DNA of 14,831 nucleotides from NCBI GenBank assembly GCA_947382415.1, contig CANCYO010000067.1:1-14831 (forward strand), in the 5' to 3' direction. Within the stretch, counting starts at the first letter, position 1, and each line of letters starts with the position of its first letter. Both the position numbers and the translations under genes were made by a program. Of the stretch, positions 1-7,996 are shown piece by piece. The notes under the pieces are model-generated. The model was not told the origin of the DNA and made no database searches. It worked only from the letters and a program-made list of their open reading frames with translations. Origin of the DNA: an uncultured Lachnospiraceae bacterium. Its GTDB lineage: Bacteria; Bacillota; Clostridia; Lachnospirales; Lachnospiraceae.

Positions 1-1658
1 ATCAGATCGGTAATCTGGAAGGGCATAAGGCCAAAACCATTGCCGCGGATCTTATCGCCACGTTTCTGCCTGACGATGTGGTGGACGGACTGTATAAAGC
101 GGTGGAGATGGCGGGGCTGCATGTGGCGAATCTGACATTGGAGCCCATTGCGGCCATTCAGGTGGCCATCCCGGAGAAGTTCAGGATGCTGAATATGGCC
201 TTGGTGGACGTGGGAGCGGGCACCAGCGATATTTCGATCACAAAGGAGGGGACCATCACAGCCTACGGCATGATCCCCGTGGCGGGAGACAGTCTGACGG
301 ATATTCTGGTACAGCATTGTCTGGTGGATTTTGAGACGGCGGAGCGGATCAAGCGCCAGGCGGGTACGGAGGAAATGATCGAGTACCGGGATATCATGGG
401 ACTGCCTCAGGTCATCACCGCGGGGGAGGTGACGGAGCTTCTGCAGGACGCCGTGGCCGGCATGACCCGTCAGGTGGCCGAATGCATCCGGGAACTGAAC
501 GGGGACAAGCCGGTGAGCGCCGTGTTCGTGGTGGGCGGAGGCGGCACGGTCGCCGGCTATACCGAGACGCTGGCCGGGGAGCTTGGCATTGCCAAGGAGC
601 GTGTGGCCATACGGGGCAGAGAGGTGATGCAGAACATTGTCTTTGAGCTGGAAAATGCCCGCATGGATTCTCTGATGGTAACGCCCATCGGTATCTGCCT
701 GAGCTTTTATGAACAGAGCAATAATTTTATCTTCGTGGAGTTTAACGGCGCCAGGATCAAGCTCTATGACAACGGCAGACTGACCGTGGCGGATGCTGCC
801 ATGCAGGCGCAGTTTACCAATGAGGACCTGTTCCCCAAGAGGGGAAAGGCTTTGACCTATACGGTCAATGATAAGCCGCGCATGGTTCGGGGAAGCCAGG
901 GCGAGGCTGCGGTCATCAGGCTAAACGGCGATCCTTCAGATCTGCATACCAAGATCAGCAGCGGGGATATAATCTCAGTGACCGCCTCCACGGAGGGAGA
1001 GGCCGCGGGCCTTGAACTTGGCAGGCTCCCGGAGCTCTCGGAGCAGCTCCATGTGTATGTCAATGGCAGCAGGATCAGTCTGCCCAAGACGGCGGAGGTG
1101 AACGGAACCCGGGAGAACGAATTTTACCGGATCCGGGAGGGCGATGTAATCCGTGTGCAGAACTGTTACACCGTGACGGAGGTGGCGGAGTTTCTCGATG
1201 TGCCTCTCGGCGGCGATCTGCGGGTAAACGATACGCCCGCAAGGCCCGATACCAGAGTCTACGAGAATTTTACGGTGAGCTGGGATATGAACGTGGAGGC
1301 CTTTTACCATACAGGCATTCCGGACGGCGAGCAGGAAGAGACATATCAGGACGAAGAAGCGCAAGGGGAGCAGGAAATATCTGCACCATCCGGCACGGCG
1401 CCGCAGCATGTGCAGAGTAAGCCGCAGACTGTGGGCCGTGAGATGCAGGTGTTGGCAAACGGCAGCCTGGTGACTCTCTCCGGCAAGGCCGGCTATGTGT
1501 TTGTGGATATTTTTGATTTTATTGATTTTGATCTCAAGGATTCCAGAGGGCGGACCATCGTGACGCTTTTAAACGGTCGGAGCGCGGATTATATGGAAGG
1601 CCTGAAGGATGGCGACAGCATTGAAATATATTGGGAAGAGAGCGGGAAGAAATCATGA
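1..1658 (+). CDS. FtsA-like actin-fold ATPase with extended C-terminal region (5' end outside window)
   Basis: The reading frame is open from base 3, so the start lies upstream; 551 residues are visible. Counting from the codon at base 3, the actin/Hsp70 phosphate-2 motif VDVGAGTSD is at about 68-76 and the adenosine-binding glycine run VVGGGG at about 176-181, which places it in the FtsA/PilM/MreB-type ATPase superfamily. FtsA proteins recruit division proteins at the inner face of the membrane. Unlike classical FtsA, which ends in a short amphipathic helix, this one continues for over 300 residues. That part holds three similar modules (about 244-335, 349-430 and 481-548), each beginning with an NG turn before a beta strand and ending in a GDxIxV/W-like strand. 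An acidic, low-complexity linker lies at about 437-480. The modules look beta-grasp-like, but this is inferred from pattern only. The stop overlaps the next gene's ATG (ATGA), implying translational coupling. The superfamily is confident; a division role is likely but not shown. Confidence 0.85.
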   Translation, partial: QIGNLEGHKAKTIAADLIATFLPDDVVDGLYKAVEMAGLHVANLTLEPIAAIQVAIPEKFRMLNMALVDVGAGTSDISITKEGTITAYGMIPVAGDSLTDILVQHCLVDFETAERIKRQAGTEEMIEYRDIMGLPQVITAGEVTELLQDAVAGMTRQVAECIRELNGDKPVSAVFVVGGGGTVAGYTETLAGELGIAKERVAIRGREVMQNIVFELENARMDSLMVTPIGICLSFYEQSNNFIFVEFNGARIKLYDNGRLTVADAAMQAQFTNEDLFPKRGKALTYTVNDKPRMVRGSQGEAAVIRLNGDPSDLHTKISSGDIISVTASTEGEAAGLELGRLPELSEQLHVYVNGSRISLPKTAEVNGTRENEFYRIREGDVIRVQNCYTVTEVAEFLDVPLGGDLRVNDTPARPDTRVYENFTVSWDMNVEAFYHTGIPDGEQEETYQDEEAQGEQEISAPSGTAPQHVQSKPQTVGREMQVLANGSLVTLSGKAGYVFVDIFDFIDFDLKDSRGRTIVTLLNGRSADYMEGLKDGDSIEIYWEESGKKS

Positions 1659-2455
1659 GGCTTTGTAGTATTGCCAGCGGAAGCAGCGGGAACTGTATCT
1701 ATGTGGGAAGCGACGCCACACATCTACTGGTGGATGTGGGAATCAGCGGGAAGAGAGCAGAAAGCGGTCTGAATGAGCTGGGGCTTACGGGGAGAGATCT
1801 GGACGGGATATTGGTGACACATGAGCACGCGGATCATATCAATGGATTGGGAGTCATGGCACGCAAGTACGGTATTCCCATCTATGCCACAAAGGGGACT
1901 ATCGCCGCCATCCGTGAGAACGCAAATTTGGGAGAGATTGACGAGGCCCTTTTTCACGAGGTGCGGGCAGATGAGAAGCTGGCCATCAAGGATCTGACCG
2001 TCAATCCCATGCAGATTGCCCATGACGCGGCACAGCCCGTGGCTTACCGGGTGTCCTACGGGCGAAAAAAGGTAGCCGTCTGCACGGATCTGGGACATTT
2101 TACCGAGTATACCGTAGACTGTTTAAGAGGGATGGACGCCTTGCTGCTGGAGGCCAATCACGACGTGAATATGCTGCAGGTAGGGTCTTATCCCTATTAC
2201 CTGAAGCAGCGGATATTGGGGGATAGGGGGCATCTTTCCAACGAGAATTCGGGCAGGCTTTTGAGCCGTGTGCTGCACGACGGGATACAGGCGATCCTGC
2301 TGGGACATCTCAGCAAGGAAAACAATCTGCCGGAGCTGGCTTATGAGGCGGTGCGCATGGAGATCACGCTGGGAGACAATCCCTATAATGCAAATGATTT
2401 TCCCATGCAGGTGGCAAGACGCAGCGAGCCCACGCCTGCCATACAGATTGCATGA
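1655..2455 (+). CDS. walJ: MBL-fold metallohydrolase, WalJ/YycJ family
   Basis: 266 residues, typical for YycJ/WalJ. The N-terminus reads MRLCSIASGSSGN, a hallmark of this family. The metal-binding motif THEHADH is at 55-61 (H56, H58, D60, H61), with further likely ligands at H123, D145, H169 (EANHD) and H218 (LGHLS); the GHLSNEN segment is at 192-198. The ATG at 1655 is chosen over an in-frame TTG at 1631 because it begins at the family's usual N-terminus and overlaps the upstream stop as ATGA; a GGGAAGA purine stretch precedes it. In Bacilli WalJ is encoded with the WalRK cell-wall two-component system and is linked to coordinating wall or division processes with DNA replication; family members resemble nucleases of the beta-CASP/RNase J superfamily in fold. 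Here it is coupled to an FtsA-like gene instead. The substrate is unknown. Confidence 0.88.
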   Translation: MRLCSIASGSSGNCIYVGSDATHLLVDVGISGKRAESGLNELGLTGRDLDGILVTHEHADHINGLGVMARKYGIPIYATKGTIAAIRENANLGEIDEALFHEVRADEKLAIKDLTVNPMQIAHDAAQPVAYRVSYGRKKVAVCTDLGHFTEYTVDCLRGMDALLLEANHDVNMLQVGSYPYYLKQRILGDRGHLSNENSGRLLSRVLHDGIQAILLGHLSKENNLPELAYEAVRMEITLGDNPYNANDFPMQVARRSEPTPAIQIA

Positions 2456-2532
2456 GGGAGTTTGCGTAAAAGAGCTTATAAAAATGAGCTTGCATAAAAT
2501 AAACAGCGCGGGGGCGCGGAACGGAGAGCGAT

Positions 2533-2805
2533 ATGAAGAAGACGATTATCACGGTGGTGGGCAAGGACACAGTAGGCATTATTGCCAGGGTTTGCACGTA
2601 TCTGGCGGAGAACGGCATCAATATTCTGGACATTTCCCAGACCATTGTGCAGGATTATTTTAATATGATGATGATTGTGGACACCAATCATTCCGCGAAG
2701 GTTTTCGGCGATATGGCGGATGAACTCTCGGCGCTGGGAGAGGAGATCGGGGTTGTGATCAAATGCCAGAAGGAAGAAATCTTTGACAAGATGCACCGGA
2801 TCTGA
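2533..2805 (+). CDS. ACT-domain protein, UPF0237 family
   Basis: 90 residues, the usual length for UPF0237. Almost the whole protein is one ACT domain: an initial strand (KKTIITVVGKDTVGI, 2-16) whose DTVGI loop matches the ligand-binding turn of ACT domains, a helix (about 17-27), the strand pair around ILDISQTIVQDYFNMMMIVD (about 31-50), a second helix (about 55-70) and a last strand (GVVIKCQ, about 73-79). ACT domains usually bind amino acids or other small molecules and dimerise, and this one resembles the GcvR type. No catalytic domain is attached, so a regulatory or ligand-sensing role is inferred. The ATG at 2533 is supported by GGAG at 2523-2526. It sits 58 nt upstream of a UPF0210 gene, a pairing seen widely in Bacillota and some archaea, so the two probably work together. 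Ligand unknown. Confidence 0.9.
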   Translation: MKKTIITVVGKDTVGIIARVCTYLAENGINILDISQTIVQDYFNMMMIVDTNHSAKVFGDMADELSALGEEIGVVIKCQKEEIFDKMHRI

Positions 2806-2863
2806 GACAGCGCGGGGGGAGTAGGAAACATGACAAAAAGAATGGAATCTAAGAGGAATAGAC

Positions 2864-4228
2864 ATGATTAATCAATATGAAGTGCTTGAGACAAATGAGA
2901 TGATCGAGAAGGAGAATCTGGATGTGCGGACCATCACGCTGGGAATCAGCCTGCTGGACTGCATAGATTCAGATCTGCACACGCTGGGCAAAAAGATACA
3001 CCATAAGATTTACGAGTCCGCAAAGGATCTGGTACGCACCGGGGAGGAGATATCCCGGGAGTTTGGCATACCCATAGTCAATAAGCGCATTTCCGTGACG
3101 CCTATGGCATTGGTGGGCGGCGCAGCCTGCCGCACCAAGGAGGATTTTGCCTGGCTGGCTAAGGTTTTGGACGATGTGGCCCACGAGGTGGGTGTGAACT
3201 TTATCGGCGGGTATTCCGCGCTGGTGAGCAAGGGAATGACGCCTGCGGATGAGCTTTTGATCCGCTCCATTCCGCTTGCCCTGTCCACCACGGAGCGGGT
3301 GTGCAGTTCCGTGAATCTGGGTTCTACCCGGACGGGTATCAATATGGATGCGGTGAAACTCATGGGCGAGATGATTCTGGAGACTGCAGAGCTCACAAAG
3401 GAGAATGATTCTCTGGGCTGTGCGAAACTGGTGGTGTTCTGCAACGCGCCGGATGACAATCCTTTTATGGCCGGAGCCTTTCACGGCGTCACCGAGGCGG
3501 ATCGGATCATCAATGTGGGAGTCAGCGGTCCCGGTGTGGTGAAGACCGCTCTGGAGAAGGTGCGGGGAGAGAATTTTGAGGTGTTGTGCGAGACCATCAA
3601 GAAGACTGCGTTCAAAGTGACACGTGTAGGCCAGCTTGTGGCGCAGGAGGCCTCAAGAATGCTGCAGATTCCTTTTGGTATCGTGGATCTGTCGCTGGCG
3701 CCTACGCCCGCCGTGGGGGACAGTGTGGCGGATATCCTGTGTGAGATCGGTCTGGAGTATGCGGGCGCTCCCGGCACCACAGCGGCGCTGGCCCTGCTGA
3801 ACGATCAGGTGAAAAAGGGAGGCGTAATGGCCTCCTCCTATGTGGGTGGCTTAAGCGGTGCGTTTATTCCGGTCAGCGAGGATCAGGGCATGATCGACGC
3901 GGTCACGGCAGGCGCTCTGACGCTGGAGAAGCTGGAGGCCATGACCTGTGTGTGTTCCGTGGGGCTGGACATGATCGCTGTTCCGGGGGACACAAAGGCC
4001 ACCAGTATCTCCGGCATTATCGCGGATGAAATGGCCATCGGCATGGTCAATCAGAAGACCACGGCGGTGCGTATGATTCCGGTGATCGGAAAAGGTGTGG
4101 GAGAGACGGTGGAGTTTGGCGGGCTGCTGGGTCATGCCCCCATCATGCCCGTGAATTCTTTCTCCTGTGACACGTTTGTGAACCGCGGCGGAAGAATACC
4201 CGCCCCGATCCACAGTTTTAAGAATTGA
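2864..4228 (+). CDS. UPF0210 (PFL/DUF711) family protein
   Basis: 454 residues, matching the family's usual length of about 450. Recognisable family segments include VRTITLGISLLDC (21-33), GGYSAL (about 115), a central NAPDDNPFMAGAFHG stretch (about 195-209), GVSGPGVVK (about 219), DLSLAPTPAVGDSVADIL (about 274-291), GAPGTTAALALLNDQVKKGG (about 299-318) and the C-terminal MPVNSFSCDTFVNRGGRIPAP run (about 427-447). The biochemical function of this family is not established. Structural work relates it distantly to anaerobic glycyl-radical (pyruvate formate-lyase-like) folds, hence 'PFL family', but no glycyl-radical motif is evident here. The ATG at 2864 has AGAGG at 2852-2856, 7 nt upstream. 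No promoter or terminator separates it from the ACT gene, so the pair is probably one operon. Its 3' end faces tmcAL only 12 nt away, with no hairpin between them. Confidence 0.9.
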   Translation: MINQYEVLETNEMIEKENLDVRTITLGISLLDCIDSDLHTLGKKIHHKIYESAKDLVRTGEEISREFGIPIVNKRISVTPMALVGGAACRTKEDFAWLAKVLDDVAHEVGVNFIGGYSALVSKGMTPADELLIRSIPLALSTTERVCSSVNLGSTRTGINMDAVKLMGEMILETAELTKENDSLGCAKLVVFCNAPDDNPFMAGAFHGVTEADRIINVGVSGPGVVKTALEKVRGENFEVLCETIKKTAFKVTRVGQLVAQEASRMLQIPFGIVDLSLAPTPAVGDSVADILCEIGLEYAGAPGTTAALALLNDQVKKGGVMASSYVGGLSGAFIPVSEDQGMIDAVTAGALTLEKLEAMTCVCSVGLDMIAVPGDTKATSISGIIADEMAIGMVNQKTTAVRMIPVIGKGVGETVEFGGLLGHAPIMPVNSFSCDTFVNRGGRIPAPIHSFKN

Positions 4229-4240
4229 CAGATAAGATTA

Positions 4241-5512
4241 TTAAATAATGACAAGAGGGCTTCGATATTCGCTTACCATGGGACAGCCCGCCTTGATGGC
4301 GGCTGTGCTCTCATAGACGGCGTTTCTGAGAAGCTCTTTTTTAAACATGGCATATCCGGTCTCGTCAAGCACCTGCTCGGCGTCTGCAAGCTTTGTCAGA
4401 AGCGGAATGCAGGCGTTTTCTTTGATGGCTCCAAGCAGTTCTTCCGCCTCCCTGCGAAATCCCAGAACCCGGGCATATTTGATATGGTTCGCCGCGCGGT
4501 ACTGTTCCAGGTCGGCCACGGTGATGTCCAGCAGAATATGCATCAGGCACCGGCTGATGCGGCTGTAGGTCATGTTCTTGGTCTTGAGCAGATCACAGAA
4601 GGATCTGAAATTGGTAAAGTCGTACAGGTGATTGCGGATGCGGTCTGAGAGTTCCTCCGACACATCCAGGTATTCTGTGTAACCCTTGTCGGCCTCCAGC
4701 AGAAGCTTATAGTGCATCAGGGCGGAAAAGTCGTTTAACTGCATGGGCTGTCTGGTGGTGAGCGCGTCGTTTAAAACCGCGAAGGCGGGTTCGGGCATCT
4801 GGGTGGCCAGCATGGTCACCTCTCCGTTGTTGTCGTAGACGGCCTGCCTGAGCGCCAGGGCAGAGCTCTGGTACACGCCCATCATGCGGTCGTGATAGTC
4901 GGAATTTCCCCGGATGGTGGTGACGGGCTGCAGGGTGCTGCCTCTTCGCTTGATCGCTTTCAGATACTCTATACCCAGAATATTGTTGGATCTGGAGAGT
5001 ACATCCCGGCTCTGGCTTAAGGACGGGCAGAACTGTACCAGCGCTGAGGTTCTGGCGTTGGGCCAGGAGAGACCATAGCGCAGATACTGCTGCAGGAGAG
5101 CGGCATACCCTTCGGGCTCCTCCAGCAGAATGTCGGCGATCTGCTGCAGGGTATGTAAGTCGCCGCACTCGCTGCCAAAGCACAAAAAGTCCACCACGCC
5201 CAGCTTGTCCAGAAGAGCTACTGCTCCGGTGGCAAAGTATTCCGCACTGGAGGCGGAGTATATGGTGGGGAGTTCCAATACCAGATCGGCTCCGTTCCTG
5301 AGAGCCATCTCGGCGCGTCTGTATTTGTCCAGAAGGGCGGGAGTGCCCCGCTGCATGAAATTGCCGCTCATGGCCACTATGGTGTAGTCCGCCCCGGACT
5401 GGGCTCTGGCATCCCGGAGCTGATGGCTGTGTCCGTTGTGAAAGGGATTGTATTCGGCCACAATGCCGTTTACTTTGAATGTGCGTTTTGTATTTTTGTC
5501 TGATTGTCTCAC
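4241..5512 (-). CDS. tmcAL: tRNA(Met) cytidine acetate ligase TmcAL (YlbM family)
   Basis: 423 residues. TmcAL uses ATP and acetate to form an acetyl-adenylate and transfers the acetyl group to N4 of the wobble cytidine (C34) of elongator tRNA(Met), giving ac4C in the cytoplasm. The nucleotidyltransferase signature is plain: GIVAEYNPFHNGH at 16-28 contains the HxGH-type ATP-binding motif (H25, H28). It is followed by MSGNFMQRGTPALLDKYRRA (48-67), LVLELP (77-82) and CFGSECGD (111-118), all family hallmarks. The start is a GTG at 5512-5510 with a near-perfect AAGGAGGA five bases upstream. This gives about 10 more N-terminal residues than many homologues, whose start lies just before the GIxAEYNPFHNGH motif. 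The gene is divergent from pta-ackA, the acetate-producing pathway, which fits the acetate substrate although no functional link is shown. Confidence 0.95.
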   Translation of the reverse strand: MRQSDKNTKRTFKVNGIVAEYNPFHNGHSHQLRDARAQSGADYTIVAMSGNFMQRGTPALLDKYRRAEMALRNGADLVLELPTIYSASSAEYFATGAVALLDKLGVVDFLCFGSECGDLHTLQQIADILLEEPEGYAALLQQYLRYGLSWPNARTSALVQFCPSLSQSRDVLSRSNNILGIEYLKAIKRRGSTLQPVTTIRGNSDYHDRMMGVYQSSALALRQAVYDNNGEVTMLATQMPEPAFAVLNDALTTRQPMQLNDFSALMHYKLLLEADKGYTEYLDVSEELSDRIRNHLYDFTNFRSFCDLLKTKNMTYSRISRCLMHILLDITVADLEQYRAANHIKYARVLGFRREAEELLGAIKENACIPLLTKLADAEQVLDETGYAMFKKELLRNAVYESTAAIKAGCPMVSEYRSPLVII

Positions 5513-5517
5513 AGCGG

Positions 5518-5525
5518 TCCTCCTT
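5518..5525 (-). promoter_or_regulatory. Ribosome binding site fixing the GTG start of tmcAL
   Basis: On the minus strand these bases read AAGGAGGA, an almost perfect anti-16S complement. They lie 5 nt before the GTG codon at 5512-5510. No ATG lies nearby in frame, so this site decides the start. Confidence 0.85.
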
Positions 5526-5606
5526 GATACCGAAATATTGTCGGAGCATCATGGGGCAATGCCTTCCGTTAAATAAATAACATACTTGGAAAACAGATAA
5601 TATGAC

Positions 5607-5635
5607 TTGTTAATCATTTACAAATTTAGTATAAT
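5607..5635 (+). promoter_or_regulatory. Sigma-A-type promoter of pta-ackA
   Basis: A -35 element TTGTTA (5607-5612) is separated by 17 bp from a perfect -10 TATAAT (5630-5635). Transcription would start near 5642, leaving a 5' leader of about 55 nt that contains the pta ribosome binding site. Surroundings are AT-rich. I did not recognise a catabolite-response (cre) box nearby. Confidence 0.8.
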
Positions 5636-5697
5636 ACATGTAGCCGAATTTGTTAAGATGTTTTAAAAAAATTGTTTCACGGAAAGGAGAAATGCAA

Positions 5698-6699
5698 ATG
5701 TCATACATTGACATCATTAAGGAGAGAGCGAGGCTCGATAAGAAGACAATTGTATTACCTGAGTCCAATGACAAGAGGACGCTGTTAGCGGCGGCGAAGC
5801 TGATGGAAGAAGGCATTGCGGACATCATTATGGTCGGCGACGAAGAGAAGATTATGGACGGTGCCGGATGGCTGGAGGTTGACCTTACCGGAGTGCAGGT
5901 CATCAATCCCAAGACTACCGATAAGCTCGACGATTATGTGAATCTGTTATATGAGACCAGAAAGGCAAAGGGCATGACTCCTGAGGCGGCCAGAGAGATA
6001 CTCCTGAAGGATTATCTGACCTTCGGCATTGTGATGGTAAAGGCCAATGACGCGGACGGTATGGTCGCCGGCGCCTGTCATTCCACTGCTGACACCTTAA
6101 GACCGGCCCTGCAGATTCTGAAGACTGCTCCCGGTGTCAAGCTGGTTTCCGCATTTTTCGTAATGGATACCCAGTTTAAGGATCAGGGCGAGAACGGCGC
6201 GTTTATCTTTGCCGACTGCGGTCTGAATCAGGATCCCACGGCGGAAGAGCTGGCTGCCATCGCAGACTCCTCCTCCAGAAGCTTTAAGGCGCTGGTGGGA
6301 CCCAAGCCCGTGATCGCAATGCTCAGCCATTCCACGAGAGGCAGCGCAAAGCATGCGCTGGTGGACAAGGTGGTGGAGGCTACCCGTATCGCTCATGAGC
6401 AGTACCCTCATCTGGTGCTGGACGGCGAACTGCAGCTTGACGCTGCGCTGGTTCCTTCCGTGGCCAAGACCAAGGCTCCCGGCAGCCCCGTGGGCGGCAA
6501 TGCAAACATACTGATCTTCCCCAATCTGGATGCGGGCAATATCGGCTATAAGCTGGTGCAGAGACTGGGAGGCGCAGAGGCTTACGGCCCCATGCTGCAG
6601 GGTATCGCAAAGCCCGTGAACGATCTGTCCCGCGGCTGTTCCTGGCAGGATATCGTGGGCGTTGTGGCTCTGACCGCTGTACAGGCTCAGCTCGTATAA
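5698..6699 (+). CDS. pta: Phosphate acetyltransferase (phosphotransacetylase)
   Basis: 333 residues, the length of the short, single-domain Pta typical of Clostridia. It interconverts acetyl-CoA plus phosphate with acetyl phosphate plus CoA, the first step of acetate formation. Family motifs seen: KKTIVLPES near the N-terminus, GMVAGACHSTADTLRPALQI (about 121-140), SHSTRGSAKH (about 210-219), and the long conserved C-terminal block running from GSPVGGNANILIFPNLDAGN through IGYKLVQRLGGAEAYGP to KPVNDLSRGCS. The ATG at 5698 is preferred over one at 5692 and an upstream TTG at 5650: the AAAGGAGA site at 5683-5690 is spaced correctly for 5698 but only 2 nt from 5692 at its GGAG core, and the resulting N-terminus MSYIDIIKERA matches the family. 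ackA follows after 75 nt with no terminator between them, so the two are almost certainly co-transcribed from the promoter at 5607-5635. Confidence 0.97.
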   Translation: MSYIDIIKERARLDKKTIVLPESNDKRTLLAAAKLMEEGIADIIMVGDEEKIMDGAGWLEVDLTGVQVINPKTTDKLDDYVNLLYETRKAKGMTPEAAREILLKDYLTFGIVMVKANDADGMVAGACHSTADTLRPALQILKTAPGVKLVSAFFVMDTQFKDQGENGAFIFADCGLNQDPTAEELAAIADSSSRSFKALVGPKPVIAMLSHSTRGSAKHALVDKVVEATRIAHEQYPHLVLDGELQLDAALVPSVAKTKAPGSPVGGNANILIFPNLDAGNIGYKLVQRLGGAEAYGPMLQGIAKPVNDLSRGCSWQDIVGVVALTAVQAQLV

Positions 6700-6774
6700 T
6701 ACTGAAGGGACAGACAGGGCGTTGGACTGGCCATATCATAAAATTCAATAAGGAAAGGATGGGATATAAGCATC

Positions 6775-7968
6775 ATGAATATATTAGTTATCAACTGTGG
6801 AAGCTCTTCCCTGAAATATCAGGTTATCAATTCTGATACCGAACAGTGTATCGCAAAGGGTCTCTGCGAGAGGATCGGCATAGACGGAAGCCAGATCACT
6901 TATGCGCCCGCAGGCGGCGACAAGGAAGTGACTGTGACGCCCATGCCCGATCACACGGAGGCAATCCGTCTGGTACTGGACGCCCTCACCAATGACAGGA
7001 CCGGTGTGGTAAAGAGTCTGGACGAGATCGGCGCGGTGGGACACCGTGTTGTCCATGGCGGCGAGAAATTTGCGGCTTCCACTCTGATCACCGACGAGGT
7101 GATGGCGGCCATCGAGGAGTGCAATGACCTTGCGCCTCTTCACAATCCCGCAAATATCATCGGTATCAATGCATGCAAGAAACTGATGCCCGGCACACCC
7201 ATGGTGGCTGTGTTTGACACCGCCTTCCATCAGACCATGCCGGAGGAGGCTTATATGTACGGCCTTCCTTACGAGTATTATCAGAAGTATAAGATCAGAC
7301 GCTACGGTTTCCACGGTACCAGCCATTCCTATGTGTCAAAGCGCGCTGCCGAGGTGCTTGGCAAAAACTATGAGGATCTGAAGATCATCGTGTGCCATCT
7401 GGGCAACGGGGCCAGCATTTCCGCCGTAAAGAACGGCAAATGTGTGGACACTTCCATGGGTCTGACTCCTCTCGAGGGCCTGATCATGGGCACCCGCTCC
7501 GGCGATATCGACCCCGCTATCATGGAGTTTCTGGCTCACAAGGAGAATAAGTCCATAGACGATATCATGACGATCCTGAACAAAAAGTCCGGTGTGCTGG
7601 GTCTGTCGGACAATCTTTCCTCCGATTTCCGCGATCTGGAGGAATGTCACAACAAGGGCGATGCCAACGCAACCAGAACGCTGAAGACCTATTGCTACCG
7701 CGTGGCAAAATATATCGGTTCCTATGTGGCTGCCATGAATGGAGTGGACGTGATCTGCTTTACCGCAGGTGTGGGCGAGAATGCCGCGCTGGTGAGAAGC
7801 ATGGTATGCGAATATCTGGGCTATCTGGGTGTCAGCATAGACGCCGGTGCCAACAGCAAACGCGGTGAGGATATCGCAATCTCCACGCCCGACAGCAAGA
7901 CAGTAGTCATGGTGATTCCCACCAATGAAGAGCTTGCCATTGCGAGAGAGACCGTTCGTCTGGTGTAG
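6775..7968 (+). CDS. ackA: Acetate kinase
   Basis: 397 residues, a standard acetate kinase of the ASKHA fold. It converts acetyl phosphate and ADP to acetate and ATP, completing the overflow or fermentative acetate pathway begun by Pta. Catalytic residues known from the Methanosarcina enzyme fall at the same places here: N7 (NCGSSS), R91 (GHRVVHGG), D148 (FDTAFHQ), H180 (RRYGFHGTSH), R241 (GTRSGD) and the C-terminal NEE glutamate at about 385. Also visible are HLGNGASI (208-215) and FTAGVGENA. The ATG at 6775 begins the canonical MNILVINCGSSSLKYQ N-terminus. Its ribosome binding site is imperfect: AAGGATGG-like purines at about 6755-6763 lie about 11 nt away. The gene is followed by a long hairpin at 8021-8064, and the next gene has its own promoter, so the acetate operon probably ends here. 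Confidence 0.98.
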   Translation: MNILVINCGSSSLKYQVINSDTEQCIAKGLCERIGIDGSQITYAPAGGDKEVTVTPMPDHTEAIRLVLDALTNDRTGVVKSLDEIGAVGHRVVHGGEKFAASTLITDEVMAAIEECNDLAPLHNPANIIGINACKKLMPGTPMVAVFDTAFHQTMPEEAYMYGLPYEYYQKYKIRRYGFHGTSHSYVSKRAAEVLGKNYEDLKIIVCHLGNGASISAVKNGKCVDTSMGLTPLEGLIMGTRSGDIDPAIMEFLAHKENKSIDDIMTILNKKSGVLGLSDNLSSDFRDLEECHNKGDANATRTLKTYCYRVAKYIGSYVAAMNGVDVICFTAGVGENAALVRSMVCEYLGYLGVSIDAGANSKRGEDIAISTPDSKTVVMVIPTNEELAIARETVRLV

Positions 7969-7996
7969 GCGGCTGAGAATAATATGAGACGGTTTT

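Noticed and set aside
2462..2500. A promoter or repeat (two GAGCTT...ATAAAA segments) before the ACT gene
   Set aside because: The copies are imperfect and the -35/-10 spacing is wrong; nothing firm can be claimed.
4229..4240. A bidirectional terminator between UPF0210 and tmcAL
   Set aside because: Only 12 nt separate the stops and no inverted repeat is visible there.
4707..5552. A 281-codon minus-strand frame overlapping tmcAL
   Set aside because: It is a frame-shifted shadow of tmcAL, rich in Arg/Gln/Ser/His as shadows usually are. The tmcAL frame carries the known motifs and the strong ribosome binding site.
5526..5606. A minus-strand promoter for tmcAL
   Set aside because: I looked for paired -35/-10 boxes; the best pairs (a TTGCCC with TATTTC, or TATGTT alone) match too poorly to report.
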